Shown piece after piece: positions 24,772 through 34,098 of a stretch of 62,424 nt of DNA. Source of the stretch: Mangrovicoccus algicola (GTDB taxonomy: Bacteria > Pseudomonadota > Alphaproteobacteria > Rhodobacterales > Rhodobacteraceae); NCBI RefSeq assembly GCF_014903745.1, contig NZ_JACVXA010000027.1, forward strand, positions 1 to 62,424. Direction: 5' to 3'. Position numbers and translations under genes: made by a program. Every line of letters starts with the position of its first letter. Positions within the stretch are counted from its first letter, which is position 1. The notes beneath the pieces are model-generated. The model worked only from the letters and a program-made list of their open reading frames with translations, made no database searches and was not told the origin of the DNA.

Positions 24772-25953
24772 TCAGCGATAGCCGGTGGTGGTGATCTCGC
24801 CGTTCTCGATCGAGACCTCGCGGAAGCGCCCGGCCGCCTCGCCGGGGCCGATCAGCTCGACATCGGAGGCGCCGACATAGTCGATGTCGCCGCCGGAGGC
24901 GAGGATCTCCAGCCCCTTCGCCAGATCGCCGGGGAAGATCTTCTCGCCGGGGGCATTGGCCACCTCGGTGATCTTGTCCTTGTAGGCGGAGGCCTCGGAG
25001 GAGCCTGCGGCCTGCATCGCCAGCAGGATCAGCGCGGCGGCGTCATAGCCTTCCTTGGCATAGACCGCCGTACCGTCGAAACCGGCCGCCTCCGCCAGCG
25101 CCTCGAATGCGGCGCCGCCCTCGGAATCCGAGCCGGCGAGCTGCCCGAAGGAGCCGTCGATATCGGATCCGAACTTCTCGGTCAGGGCCGAGGCCACCAT
25201 GCCGTCGGGCAGCACGAATGTGTCGAAGGCGCCGGTGTCCAGCGCGCTCTGGATGATGCCCGAGCCGCCCTGGTCGACATAGCCCGCCACGACCAGCACC
25301 TGGCCGCCCGCCGAGGCCAGCGCGCCGACTTCGGCCGAATAGTCGCCCTTGCCGTCGTCATGGGGCGCCGAGATGGTGACCGTGCCCCCGGCCTCCTCGA
25401 ACGCGGCCTGGAAACTGTCCGCCAGCCCCTTGCCGTAATCGTTGTTGGTATAGGTCACGGCGACCTCGTCGATATCCTTTTCGCCCAGGATCTCGGCCAT
25501 CACCACCGACTGGCGCGCATCCGAAGGCGCGGTGCGGAAGAACAGGCCGTTATCCTCGACCGTCGACAGCCCCGGCGAGGTGGCCGAGGGCGAGATCATG
25601 ACGATGCCGTTGGGGATGGCGACATTGGCCAGCACCGCGCCGGTGGCGCCCGAGCACATCGCGCCGACGATGCCGGTCACGCCCTCGGCGGTGACCATGC
25701 GTTCGCCCGCGGCCGTGGCGGCGGAGGCGTCGATGCAGGTCGAATCGCCGCGCACCGGCGCGACGGTCTCGCCGCCGAGGAAGCTGCCGGTCTCCGAGAT
25801 CTCGGCGGCGGCCAGCTCGGCCCCGGCGGCGATGGGCGGGGCGACGGATTCCAGCGGGCCGGTGAAGCCCAGAAGCACGCCGAGCTTGACCTCGGCCTGC
25901 GCCGACCCGGCCACGAGCGCGAGAAGCGCGCTGGCGCTGAGAAGCGATTTCAT
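24772..25953 (-). CDS. livJ: Branched-chain amino acid type substrate-binding protein
   Basis: 393 residues with a signal peptide (MKSLLSASALLALVAGSAQA, cleavage before EVKLG). LivJ-type periplasmic fold: GVLLGFTGPLESVAPPIAAGAELA at the first ligand loop, a DSTCIDASAATAAGERM segment with a conserved Cys, and a YTNNDYGKGLADSFQ stretch between lobes. First gene of the liv operon, expected to be the most abundant product. Ligand not deducible; the family binds amino acids, amides and small acids. The start at 25953 was chosen because the signal peptide begins there. Confidence 0.92.
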   Translation of the reverse strand: MKSLLSASALLALVAGSAQAEVKLGVLLGFTGPLESVAPPIAAGAELAAAEISETGSFLGGETVAPVRGDSTCIDASAATAAGERMVTAEGVTGIVGAMCSGATGAVLANVAIPNGIVMISPSATSPGLSTVEDNGLFFRTAPSDARQSVVMAEILGEKDIDEVAVTYTNNDYGKGLADSFQAAFEEAGGTVTISAPHDDGKGDYSAEVGALASAGGQVLVVAGYVDQGGSGIIQSALDTGAFDTFVLPDGMVASALTEKFGSDIDGSFGQLAGSDSEGGAAFEALAEAAGFDGTAVYAKEGYDAAALILLAMQAAGSSEASAYKDKITEVANAPGEKIFPGDLAKGLEILASGGDIDYVGASDVELIGPGEAAGRFREVSIENGEITTTGYR

Positions 25954-26070
25954 GACTGACTCCCTGTTTTCAGCATGTTTGCAGCGGAGGCTAGCCGCGG
26001 GTCCGGACAAAGGGAAGTCCCCGTGCTGCCTGCCGCAACGGCCGCCGATGCGGCGAAAGGGCCCGTCGGC

Positions 26071-27078
26071 TCAGCCCTTCGGTGCAGGCGGGGCGGCCGG
26101 GGCTTCGGCACCGCGGTCGCGATAGGGCGTGGTGCCGTATTGCGCCCGGTAGCAGCGCGAGAAATGCGTGGCGCTGGCAAAGCCGGTGGCCGCCGCCACG
26201 CCGGGGACGCCCATCTCGGTCTGAAGCAGCAGCTGGCGCGCCTTCTGCAGGCGCAGTTCCAGGAAATAGCGCTTGGGCGAGCGGCCCAGATAGCGGCGGA
26301 ACAGCCGTTCCAGCTGGCGCACCGACAGCCCCGCCTCGGCCGCCAGAAGCGCGGGGCTGGGCGGGGCGGCGACGCTGGCCTCCATCCGGCCGATCACCCG
26401 CGCCAGCCCGTCATGGCGCACGCCCATGCGCGAGGGCAGCGACAGGCGCTGCATGTCCTGGCCGCTGCGGATCGCCGAATGCAGCAGCTGGTCGGCGACA
26501 TCGGCGGCGATGCCCGGCCCGTGATCGCGCGCGATCAGGCTCAGCATCATGTCGATCACCGCCGTGCCTCCCGCGCAGGTCAGCCGGTTGCCATCCTCGA
26601 CGAAGACCGCGCGGGTCAGCAGGATCGCGGGAAAGTCCCGTGCCAGGCTTTCGGCGTTCTCCCAGTGGATCGTCGCCCGCCGTCCCTCCAGCAGCCCCGC
26701 GCGCGCCAGCAGGTAGCTCCCGGTGCAGATCCCCGCCATCACCGTGCCGCGCGCCGCGGCACGGACCAGCCAGTCCAGCAGCGCGGGATCGGCGCGGTCG
26801 CGGATGCCCAGACCGCCGCAGAGCACCGCGATGTCGCCGGGCCGGGTTTGCGGGAGCGCGCCGTCGGGGCGGATGACCGGCCCGGCCGAGCAGGCGGTGT
26901 CGGCCCCGTCCTGCGCGACGATGCGCCAGGTATAGAGCGTGCGCCCCGCCGCGCGATTGGCCAGGCGCAGGCAGTCCAGCGCCCCCGCCTGGCTGATCAG
27001 CGTGAAGCCGGGCAGCAGGACGAAGAGGACGTGCCGGGGAACAGGGCCGGGGGGGATCTGGTCGGGGCAGTCTGCCAT
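26071..27078 (-). CDS. GlxA-type AraC-family regulator (DJ-1/PfpI plus HTH)
   Basis: 335 residues. N-terminal half is a DJ-1/PfpI-like domain ([26 protein letters not shown]; nucleophile-elbow region [18 protein letters not shown] keeps a Cys), the C-terminal third is an AraC HTH ([22 protein letters not shown], then [22 protein letters not shown]). This domain pair is the GlxA/GbdR/CdhR group, which control catabolism of quaternary amines, amino acids or amides. It is 117 bases upstream of livJ on the same strand and probably controls it. Ligand unknown. Confidence 0.88.
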   Translation of the reverse strand: MADCPDQIPPGPVPRHVLFVLLPGFTLISQAGALDCLRLANRAAGRTLYTWRIVAQDGADTACSAGPVIRPDGALPQTRPGDIAVLCGGLGIRDRADPALLDWLVRAAARGTVMAGICTGSYLLARAGLLEGRRATIHWENAESLARDFPAILLTRAVFVEDGNRLTCAGGTAVIDMMLSLIARDHGPGIAADVADQLLHSAIRSGQDMQRLSLPSRMGVRHDGLARVIGRMEASVAAPPSPALLAAEAGLSVRQLERLFRRYLGRSPKRYFLELRLQKARQLLLQTEMGVPGVAAATGFASATHFSRCYRAQYGTTPYRDRGAEAPAAPPAPKG

Positions 27079-27207
27079 GGATCGGGCCCTTGTCGGGACG
27101 GGACGGCACAGCCAAGCAGGTTTGCCCCGGCCGCGCAAGACACCCCCGCCGGCGGCGGGGACAGCTACGGGTTGACAGCCGGGGCGCCAGCCCGCACAGC
27201 ATGCGGA

Positions 27208-27228
27208 CCCCGCGTGACCCGCGCGGGG
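27208..27228 (+). promoter_or_regulatory. Leader hairpin before class II DAHP synthase
   Basis: A perfect 7-bp GC stem (27208-27214 with 27222-27228, loop tgacccg) lies 20 bases upstream of the DAHP synthase ATG. A TTGACA hexamer at 27172-27177 could be the -35 element, with only weak -10 matches near 27197. A five-codon ATG...TGA mini-ORF (27201-27218) overlaps the hairpin. It contains no aromatic codons, so classical attenuation is unlikely. Confidence 0.35.
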
Positions 27229-27248
27229 GATGGAGAAGGGAGAAAACC

Positions 27249-28625
27249 ATGACCAAGGGTTGGACAAAGTCGGACTGGAGAGCATTGCCGCGGGTGCAGA
27301 TGCCGGACTATCCCGACGCGGCCGCGCTGGAGGCCGTGGAGGCCCGCCTGGCCAAGTATCCGCCCCTGGTCTTTGCCGGGGAGGCCCGCACGCTGCGCGC
27401 GCGGCTGGGCCAGGCGGCGAAGGGCGAGGCCTTCCTGCTGCAGGGCGGCGACTGCGCCGAGAGCTTCCAGGAATTCGGCGCGGATTCGATCCGCGACACG
27501 TTCAAGGTGATGCTGCAGATGGCGATGGTGCTGACCTTCGGCGCCAAGGTGCCGGTGATCAAGGTCGGCCGCGTGGCGGGGCAGTTCGCCAAGCCGCGCT
27601 CGGCGCCGATGGAGACCGTGGGCGGGGTCGAACTGCCCAGCTATCGCGGCGACATCGTCAATGACATCGCCTTCACGCCCGAGGCGCGGATCCCCGATCC
27701 GCAGCGGATGCTGCAGGCCTATACCCAGGCCGCGGCCTCGCTGAACCTGCTGCGCGCCTTCTCCCAGGGCGGCTATGCGGACATGCACCAGGTCCATACC
27801 TGGACGCTGGGCTTCACCGAGGGCGAGAAGGCCGAGAAATACCGCGCCATGGCCGAGCAGATCTCGCAGGCGCTGGCCTTCATGGATGCCGCCGGCGTGA
27901 CGCGCGAGGCGACGCAGGCGGTCGGCACGGTCGATTTCTTCACCAGCCACGAGGCGCTTCTGCTGGAATACGAAGAGGCGCTGTGCCGGATCGATTCCAC
28001 CTCGGGCAAACCGGTGGCGGGCTCGGGCCACATGATCTGGATCGGCGACCGCACGCGGCAGCCGGACGGCGCGCATGTGAAGTTCTGCGAAGGCGTCATC
28101 AACCCGATCGGCCTGAAATGCGGCCCCTCCACCACGGCGGAGGATCTCAAGGTGCTGATGGCGCGGCTGAACCCGCTGAACGATCCGGGGCGGCTGACGC
28201 TGATCGCGCGCTTCGGCGCGGGCAAGACCGACGACCACCTGCCGCGGCTGATCGAGACGGTGAAGGCCGAGGGCGCCAATGTCGTGTGGTCCTGCGACCC
28301 GATGCACGGCAACACGATCAAGTCGTCCTCTGGCTACAAGACCCGGCCCTTCGAGGCGGTGCTGCAGGAGGTGCAGGATTTCTTCCGCGTGCACCGCTCC
28401 ATGGGCACCATCCCCGGCGGCGTGCATTTCGAGATGACCGGCAAGGACGTGACCGAATGCACCGGGGGCGTCCGCGCCGTCACCGATGACGACCTGTCCA
28501 GCCGCTACCACACCGCCTGCGATCCGCGGCTGAATGCCAGCCAGTCGCTGGAACTGGCCTTCCTCGTCGCGGAGGAACTCAATGTCCTGCACCAGGAGCG
28601 CCAGCGCGCCGCGGCCGCCTCCTGA
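27249..28625 (+). CDS. Class II 3-deoxy-7-phosphoheptulonate (DAHP) synthase
   Basis: 458 residues, plant-like class II enzyme that condenses phosphoenolpyruvate and erythrose 4-phosphate in the first shikimate step. Seen: [13 protein letters not shown] with the metal Cys, [17 protein letters not shown], the [12 protein letters not shown]-like segment, [38 protein letters not shown]-type region ([14 protein letters not shown]), [21 protein letters not shown] and [17 protein letters not shown]. Length is standard. ATG at 27249 follows ggagaagggag. It is a single-gene unit with its own leader and terminator. Confidence 0.96.
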   Translation: MTKGWTKSDWRALPRVQMPDYPDAAALEAVEARLAKYPPLVFAGEARTLRARLGQAAKGEAFLLQGGDCAESFQEFGADSIRDTFKVMLQMAMVLTFGAKVPVIKVGRVAGQFAKPRSAPMETVGGVELPSYRGDIVNDIAFTPEARIPDPQRMLQAYTQAAASLNLLRAFSQGGYADMHQVHTWTLGFTEGEKAEKYRAMAEQISQALAFMDAAGVTREATQAVGTVDFFTSHEALLLEYEEALCRIDSTSGKPVAGSGHMIWIGDRTRQPDGAHVKFCEGVINPIGLKCGPSTTAEDLKVLMARLNPLNDPGRLTLIARFGAGKTDDHLPRLIETVKAEGANVVWSCDPMHGNTIKSSSGYKTRPFEAVLQEVQDFFRVHRSMGTIPGGVHFEMTGKDVTECTGGVRAVTDDDLSSRYHTACDPRLNASQSLELAFLVAEELNVLHQERQRAAAAS

Positions 28626-28652
28626 ACCGGGCGCCAGTGCCGAAATTGCAGA

Positions 28653-28678
28653 CGCCGCCCCCCGGGGCGGCGTTTTTC
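28653..28678 (+). terminator. Intrinsic terminator of DAHP synthase
   Basis: 8-bp GC stem (28653-28660 with 28667-28674) followed by a run of five T, 28 bases after the stop codon. A classical Rho-independent terminator. Confidence 0.88.
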
Positions 28679-28724
28679 ATGGCGGAGCCGGGGGCCGGGC
28701 GGCGGGCCCGATGCGGCGGGGGGA

Positions 28725-29486
28725 TCAGTCCTCGGGGGTGACGACGCGCAGCCACGGCACCCGGGTGGGCCTGCCCGGGCGGGGCGCGTCATTCTTGCCT
28801 TCGAAGGGAGTGCCGGTTTCGGCGAGGCCCGGGATCAGCGGCGGCGTTGCGGGCTTGCGCGGGCCGGGGCCGGAAGAAGCGGGGCCGGGGGCGGCGGGAC
28901 GGCGGCTGCCGGGCAGCGGGGCCTGGGCGGGTTCGATCCCGGCGATCAGCGGCTCCACGGCCATTTCGGTGATGGCGAAGCGGCGCGGCGTGCGGCCGAT
29001 CTCGCCGTCGCAGACCAGGCAGCCAAGCGCGCGGCTGACATCGCCGAGGTCGGATTTCAGGGGCAGGATCAGAAGCTGGGCTTCGTTCTGCGGCTTGCCG
29101 ATGCCCCGTTCGGCAAGAAGGGCGAACCGTGCGATGGACGGCTCCTCGAATACGTGTTCCAGCGCGTCGGATACCTGCCGGCGCGCATCGGGTACGAAGA
29201 AGGAGGTCAGCGGCATGCCCCGTACCTCCATCCCCATCAGGTCGTTCAGATGCATCCCCGCCAGGCGGAACCGGGCCATCCCGGGGGCGATGCGTTCCAG
29301 GATGAAGGCATATTCCAGCGCGCGGTCGATGCCGCGCGGATCCACGTCGGAACGGCTCGGGACGACCCGGCCGGCGCGCAGGCCGTTCCAATAGGCTTCG
29401 AGTTGCGAAATTGCGCTGTGCTGCATCGTAGTTTTGTAGGATTTCAGGGATACGATCCCGGTATCCTGCGTCCAGTCATTCGCCAT
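28725..29486 (-). CDS. PAS-domain (PAS_5-like) protein
   Basis: 253 residues. Residues about 25-170 fit the alphaproteobacterial PAS_5 family (LEAYWNGLRAGRVVPSRSDVDPRGIDRALEYAFILERIAPGMARFRLAGMHLNDLMGMEVRGMPLTSFF is the continuous core from nt 29400 down to 29200, with conserved LEYAFILER and MARFRLAG). The C-terminal 80 residues are Pro/Gly/Ala-rich and look disordered. No output domain is visible, so it is probably a small sensory or polar-localised adaptor; role unknown. It converges on the DAHP synthase terminator and has its own divergent promoter region shared with the yicC-like gene. Confidence 0.75.
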   Translation of the reverse strand: MANDWTQDTGIVSLKSYKTTMQHSAISQLEAYWNGLRAGRVVPSRSDVDPRGIDRALEYAFILERIAPGMARFRLAGMHLNDLMGMEVRGMPLTSFFVPDARRQVSDALEHVFEEPSIARFALLAERGIGKPQNEAQLLILPLKSDLGDVSRALGCLVCDGEIGRTPRRFAITEMAVEPLIAGIEPAQAPLPGSRRPAAPGPASSGPGPRKPATPPLIPGLAETGTPFEGKNDAPRPGRPTRVPWLRVVTPED

Positions 29487-29631
29487 GTCCCACCCGGTCC
29501 TCTATATCTACCATGAATCTGATGTGTCGCCCAAAGGCTTTTGCGCGGCTGCGGCAGGCCCCGCCGTATTGACGGGAATATGGCATGAATTTGAGACAAT
29601 TGCCCCGTCAAAGCTAAGGATTGGTTAACCC

Positions 29632-30519
29632 ATGAGCCTCGCCGCGATGACAGCCCATGCGACTCAGGAGGTTGCCGCCGCGGGGGGGACCTGGCTGTGG
29701 ATGCTGCGCGGCGGCTGCCGCGACCGGCTGGCGGTGGAGATCGCCCTGCCGCCGGGCTGCGAGGGGCTGGATCCGCCCGCGCGCGACATGATCCGTGCCG
29801 CGATGCGGCGCGGCCAGGTGGAGGCGGTGCTGCACCCGCCCGCGGCGGCGCGCGCGGTCCTGCCCGGGCCGCAGGAGCTGGCGCAGCTTTTCGCCGCCAT
29901 TGCCGCGCTGGAGATGGCGGCGATGAAATCCGGGGTGCAGCTGGCGCGCACGGGGGTGGCGGATATCCTCAACGGCTCGCTGGGCGGTCCCGCGCCGCGG
30001 CCGCGCCCGCCCGCCGAGGCGGATCGCCAGAAACTGCTGGGCGGGCTGCGTGCGGCCCTGGCGGTCTTCGGCGGCCAGCGCCGGGCCGAGGGGCGGGGGC
30101 TGGAACGCAAGATCTGCATCCAGCTCGACCAGGTGGAGACTCTGGCGCGGGAGGCGCGGGCGCTGGACCGGCGGCGCGGGCTCTACCTGGCCGACCAGTT
30201 CGCCGTGGCGGTGCGGCGCGTGCTGTCCCAGGCGCCGGGACTGGATCCCGGGCGGTTGGAGCAGGAGCTTGCCGCGCTTGCCGCGCGCGCCGATGTGGCG
30301 GGCGAACTCGACCGGCTGGAGGCCCATGCCGCCGCGATCCGCGCGATCCTGCAGGACCCGCAGCCCGCGGGGGCGCGCCTTGCGCTGCTGGCGGAGGAAC
30401 TGGCGCGGGAGACGGGGCGGCTGCGCGAGAAGGCGCATTTCCTGGAACTGACGCGGCTCGGGCTTGACCTCCAGACGGCCATAGACCAATTGCGCGGACA
30501 TATCGACAACGTGGAGTAG
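29632..30519 (+). CDS. YicC-like protein, divergent
   Basis: 295 residues. Placed in the YicC/YloC family by its position immediately before gmk (the widespread yicC-gmk pair) and by the layout: an N-terminal domain beginning MTAHATQEVAAAGGTWLWMLR in the place of MTGFA/RGRGSWEIRSVN, and a C-terminal helical segment ending DQLRGHIDNVE where the family ends in REQVQNIE. The usual KSND/KAND motif before the final helix is not preserved (here LREKAHFLELTRLG), so this copy is divergent. Family members have been reported as endoribonucleases; activity here is uncertain. Ends 9 bases before gmk. Confidence 0.75.
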   Translation: MSLAAMTAHATQEVAAAGGTWLWMLRGGCRDRLAVEIALPPGCEGLDPPARDMIRAAMRRGQVEAVLHPPAAARAVLPGPQELAQLFAAIAALEMAAMKSGVQLARTGVADILNGSLGGPAPRPRPPAEADRQKLLGGLRAALAVFGGQRRAEGRGLERKICIQLDQVETLAREARALDRRRGLYLADQFAVAVRRVLSQAPGLDPGRLEQELAALAARADVAGELDRLEAHAAAIRAILQDPQPAGARLALLAEELARETGRLREKAHFLELTRLGLDLQTAIDQLRGHIDNVE

Positions 30520-30528
30520 ACCGGACCC

Positions 30529-31176
30529 ATGCCCAGCCCCGACCGCCGCGGCCTCCTGATTATCCTGTCCTCGCCCTCGGGCGCGGGGAAATCGACCCTG
30601 GCCAGGCGGCTGCGTGCCTGGGACAGCCGCATCGGCTTCTCGGTCTCGGCGACCACGCGCGCCCCGCGTCCGGGCGAGGTGGACGGCACCGATTACCATT
30701 TCCGCACGCGCGATGACTTCCTGCGCATGGTCGATGCGGGCGAGATGCTGGAACATGCCGAGGTCTTCGGCAATCTCTACGGCTCGCCGGCCGCGCCGGT
30801 CTTTGCCGCGATGAACGAAGGGCGTGACGTGCTGTTCGACATCGACTGGCAGGGCGGGCAGCAGGTGCGCAACTCGGCGCGCGCCGAGGATGTCGTGTCG
30901 ATCTTCGTGCTGCCGCCCTCGATCGCGGAACTGCACCGGCGGCTGGAATCGCGCGCCCAGGACAGCGCCGAGACGATTGCCAAGCGCATGGCGCGTTCGC
31001 GCGACGAGATCAGCCACTGGGCCGAATACGACTATGTCCTGATCAACAACGATATCGACCGGGCGGAGGCGGAGCTGCGCGCCATCGTCACCGCCGAGCG
31101 GCTGCGCCGGTCGCGCCAGCCCGACCTGATCAACCGCGTGCGCGCGCTGAACGACGAATTCGAGGCGGGACAATGA
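30529..31176 (+). CDS. gmk: Guanylate kinase
   Basis: 215 residues. Phosphorylates GMP to GDP with ATP. P-loop SPSGAGKST (15-23), GMP-binding [18 protein letters not shown] with the conserved Arg and Tyr, and [11 protein letters not shown]. Length and motifs are standard. Overlaps the next gene by 4 bases (ATGA). Confidence 0.97.
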   Translation: MPSPDRRGLLIILSSPSGAGKSTLARRLRAWDSRIGFSVSATTRAPRPGEVDGTDYHFRTRDDFLRMVDAGEMLEHAEVFGNLYGSPAAPVFAAMNEGRDVLFDIDWQGGQQVRNSARAEDVVSIFVLPPSIAELHRRLESRAQDSAETIAKRMARSRDEISHWAEYDYVLINNDIDRAEAELRAIVTAERLRRSRQPDLINRVRALNDEFEAGQ

Positions 31177-31700
31177 CGCTTTACGCCCTGGATGGCCACG
31201 CGCCGCAGCTGCCCGCCGGCGGCGATGTCTGGGTGGCCCCCGATGCCAACCTGATCGGCCGGGTCGTCCTGGGCGAAGGCGCGTCGGTCTGGTTCGGCGC
31301 GACGCTGCGCGGCGACAACGAGACCATCACCGTGGGGGCGGGCAGCAACGTGCAGGAAAACTGCGTGCTGCATACGGATATGGGATTCCCGCTGGAGATC
31401 GGGCCCGATTGCACCATCGGCCACAAGGCGATGCTGCATGGCTGCACCATCGGTGCGCAGAGCCTGATCGGCATGGGGGCCACGGTGCTCAACGGCGCGC
31501 GGATCGGCCGGAACTGCCTGATCGGGGCGGGCGCGCTGATCCCCGAGGGGCGCGAGATCCCCGACGGGTCGCTGGTCATGGGCATGCCGGGCAAGGTGGT
31601 GCGCGCGCTGGAGGCGGAGCAGATCGACGGGCTCCTGGCCTCGGCCCGGGCCTATGCCGCGCGGATGCGGCGCTATCGCGACGGGCTGCGCGCGATGTGA
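31173..31700 (+). CDS. Gamma-carbonic-anhydrase-like hexapeptide protein
   Basis: 175 residues of left-handed beta-helix hexapeptide repeats ([30 protein letters not shown]). Three metal-ligand-type histidines are in the expected places ([17 protein letters not shown]). Resembles YrdA/PaaY/CaiE-type gamma-class carbonic anhydrases or thioesterase-like relatives; catalysis not assured. Start overlaps gmk stop (ATGA), so it is carried on the yicC-gmk transcript. Confidence 0.88.
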   Translation: MTLYALDGHAPQLPAGGDVWVAPDANLIGRVVLGEGASVWFGATLRGDNETITVGAGSNVQENCVLHTDMGFPLEIGPDCTIGHKAMLHGCTIGAQSLIGMGATVLNGARIGRNCLIGAGALIPEGREIPDGSLVMGMPGKVVRALEAEQIDGLLASARAYAARMRRYRDGLRAM

Positions 31701-31794
31701 CGCCATCCGGCCCGGCCGCGCGGCTTCGCGCACTGGCCCGGGGCGCGCGGCTCGGCTAGGAGGACCGCGCAATCTTCCCAGCGCGGATAGCCCC

Positions 31795-32817
31795 ATGACC
31801 ACCTATGCCATCCTGTCGGCCGTGCCGATGCCCATCGTCGTCACCGATGCGCGCGAGCGCGTGCTGGCGCTGAACCCGCTGGCCACCGGGCTGCTGGGCA
31901 AGGACCAGGTCGGCCGCCATGTCGTGACCGTCATCCGCCAGCCGCCGCTGCTTCAGGCGATCAGCGACTGCGCGGCGCAGGGCAGGGTGAGCGAGGCGCG
32001 CTATATCCGCCGCGACCACGCGCATGAAACCATCTATCGCGCGATCTGCACGCCGACCGGCGAGGGCGGCGTCCTGGTCAGTTTCCAGGATGTCACCTCG
32101 CTGGAGACGGCCGGGCAGATGCGCCGCGATTTCGTCGCCAATGTCAGCCATGAACTGCGCACGCCCCTGACCGCGATCCAGGGATTCATCGAAACCCTGC
32201 AGGGCCCGGCGCGCGGTGACCAGGCGGCCGCCGACCGGTTCCTGGCGACCATGTCGAAGGAGGCCGGGCGGATGATCCGGCTGGTCGGGGACCTGCTGTC
32301 GCTGAGCCAGGTCGAGGGCGAGGAACGCATCCGGCCCACCGAACGGGTGGAATTGCACGCGATCCTGAAATCGGTGATCCGCACGCTGGGCCCGGCGGCA
32401 GAGGCGGCGGGGGTGGAGCTCCTGATTGAGACGGCGGCGGAGGAACGCTGGCTGCTGGGCGATCCCGACCAGCTGATGCAGGTCTTCGTCAACCTCACCG
32501 AGAACGCGATCAAATACGGCCATGACGGCGGCCGGGTGATCCTGTCGCTGAGCGAGGTGGCGCGCGACCCGATCCTGGGCCTGCCCGCGCTGCAGGTGGA
32601 TATCCGCGATTTCGGCCAGGGCTTCGACGAGATGCACAGCCACCGTCTGACCGAGAGGTTCTACCGCGTCGACAGCCACCGGTCGCGGGCGGTGGGCGGC
32701 ACAGGGCTGGGCCTGGCGATCGTCAAGCACATCGTCAATCGTCACAAGGGACGGCTGAAGATCCACAGCGAGATCGGCAAGGGCAGCTGCTTTTCGGTGC
32801 TTCTGCCGACAGGATGA
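31795..32817 (+). CDS. phoR: Phosphate regulon sensor kinase PhoR, without membrane anchor
   Basis: 340 residues. Layout: N-terminal PAS domain (about 1-100, AILSAVPMPIVVTDARERVLALNP), dimerisation/H-box with phospho-acceptor H119 (FVANVSHELRTPLTA), then the ATPase domain with N box NLTENAIKYG, G1 DIRDFGQGF, F box RLTERFYRVD and G2 GGTGLGLAIVKH. The segment expected to hold one or two transmembrane helices in PhoR is missing: there is no hydrophobic stretch before the PAS domain, and no plausible upstream start before 31795 in a non-overlapping position. Phosphorylates PhoB; input normally comes through PstSCAB-PhoU, encoded next. Confidence 0.9.
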   Translation: MTTYAILSAVPMPIVVTDARERVLALNPLATGLLGKDQVGRHVVTVIRQPPLLQAISDCAAQGRVSEARYIRRDHAHETIYRAICTPTGEGGVLVSFQDVTSLETAGQMRRDFVANVSHELRTPLTAIQGFIETLQGPARGDQAAADRFLATMSKEAGRMIRLVGDLLSLSQVEGEERIRPTERVELHAILKSVIRTLGPAAEAAGVELLIETAAEERWLLGDPDQLMQVFVNLTENAIKYGHDGGRVILSLSEVARDPILGLPALQVDIRDFGQGFDEMHSHRLTERFYRVDSHRSRAVGGTGLGLAIVKHIVNRHKGRLKIHSEIGKGSCFSVLLPTG

Positions 32818-32862
32818 GGGCCGTGGCAGGTAATTTCGGCCCTGACCCGCGGTTAACGGGCT

Positions 32863-32895
32863 GTGTCATAAAACTGTTACGAAACTGTCACAAAA
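32863..32895 (+). promoter_or_regulatory. Triple PHO box upstream of pstS
   Basis: Three direct repeats with 11-bp period: GTGTCAT (32863), CTGTTAC (32874) and CTGTCAC (32885), each followed by four A/G-rich bases. This matches the known tandem PhoB site (CTGTCAT plus a 4-bp AT-rich spacer) and lies 78 bases before the pstS ATG. PhoB encoded at 38262 should activate pstSCAB-phoUB from here under phosphate limitation. Confidence 0.88.
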
Positions 32896-32972
32896 GGGAT
32901 ATCGCAGCCCATTATGGCCGGTCTCGCGCTTCCCAGTGGGGGCGCGCAAGATATTCTAGCTGGAGCATCCAC

Positions 32973-34013
32973 ATGAAAACCGTGAAGCTGAGCGCCTCCG
33001 TCCTGGCGATTGCTGCCGTTTCCGCCACCGCCGCCGCCGCTCGCGACACCGTGCAGGTGGCCGGGTCGTCGACCGTCCTGCCCTATGCCTCCATTGTTGC
33101 CGAAGCCTTCGGCGAGAACATGGGCTTCCCGACCCCGGTCGTGCAGTCCGGCGGTTCCTCGGCCGGTCTCAAGCAGTTCTGCGAAGGCGTGGGCGAAAAC
33201 ACCATCGACGTCGCCAACGCGTCGCGCGCCATCCGCGAGAGCGAACTCCAGACCTGCGCCGAGAACGGCGTGACCGACGTCATGGAAGTCCGCATCGGCT
33301 ATGACGGCATCGTCTTCGCCAACGAAGTCAACGACGCGGAATTCGAATTCACCCCGTCCGACTGGTTCAACGCCCTGGCCGCCGAGCTGCCCGTCGACGG
33401 CGAAATGGTCGCCAACCCGAACACCTCGTGGAACGAAGTCAACGAGGATTTCGAGGATGTCGCCATCAAGGCCTTCATCCCCGGCACCAAGCACGGCACG
33501 CGCGAAGTCTTCGAGGAGAAGGTGATCCTGGCAGGCTGCGAAGAGTCCGGCGCCATGGAAGCCATCCTGGAGATCAATGGCGGTGACGAGGATGCGGCCG
33601 AGGAAGCCTGCATGAGCATCCGCACCGACGGCGCCTCCATCGACATCGACGGCGACTACACCGAGACCCTGACCTCGATCCAGGGCGAAGAAGGTGCCTT
33701 CGGCGTGTTCGGCCTGGCCTTCTACGAGAACAACACCAACATCATCAAGGTCTCGACCATGGGCGGCGTGATGCCCTCCACCGAGTCGATCGCCTCCGGC
33801 GAATACCCGGTCAGCCGCCCGCTGTTCTTCTACGTCAAGAAACAGCATATCGGCACCATCCCGGGCCTGAAGGAATATGCCGAGTTCTTCGTCTCCGACG
33901 CCGTTGCAGGCCCGGGCGGCCCGCTGGCCAATTACGGCCTCGTCGCCGATCCGGAACTGGCCGACACCCAGAAGGCCGTCGCCGATGAAGTGACCATGGG
34001 CTCGGGCTCCTAA
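32973..34013 (+). CDS. pstS: Phosphate-binding periplasmic protein PstS
   Basis: 346 residues with signal peptide (MKTVKLSASVLAIAAVSATA). Mature start RDTVQVAGSSTVLPYASIV contains the phosphate-contact SSTVLP loop; SGGSSAGLKQFCEGVG and the IPGTKHGTREVFEE segment complete the site. High-affinity phosphate binding protein of the PstSCAB importer. Codon use is skewed strongly to optimal codons, fitting high expression. ATG at 32973 follows ggagcatcc. Followed by a very strong terminator. Confidence 0.95.
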   Translation: MKTVKLSASVLAIAAVSATAAAARDTVQVAGSSTVLPYASIVAEAFGENMGFPTPVVQSGGSSAGLKQFCEGVGENTIDVANASRAIRESELQTCAENGVTDVMEVRIGYDGIVFANEVNDAEFEFTPSDWFNALAAELPVDGEMVANPNTSWNEVNEDFEDVAIKAFIPGTKHGTREVFEEKVILAGCEESGAMEAILEINGGDEDAAEEACMSIRTDGASIDIDGDYTETLTSIQGEEGAFGVFGLAFYENNTNIIKVSTMGGVMPSTESIASGEYPVSRPLFFYVKKQHIGTIPGLKEYAEFFVSDAVAGPGGPLANYGLVADPELADTQKAVADEVTMGSGS

Positions 34014-34029
34014 TCCTCGCACCTTCCCG

Positions 34030-34068
34030 GGGGGCGGCCGCGCGCATGCATGCGGCCGCCCCCTTTTT
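34030..34068 (+). terminator. Strong intrinsic terminator between pstS and pstC
   Basis: A perfect 12-bp GC stem (34030-34041 with 34052-34063) with a 10-base loop and five T (34064-34068), 16 bases after the pstS stop. It must end most pstS transcripts, so downstream genes depend on read-through or an unseen promoter in the 30 bases before pstC. Confidence 0.92.
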
Positions 34069-34098
34069 CGAGTCCATGACAGTCCAGACGGTAGGGAT

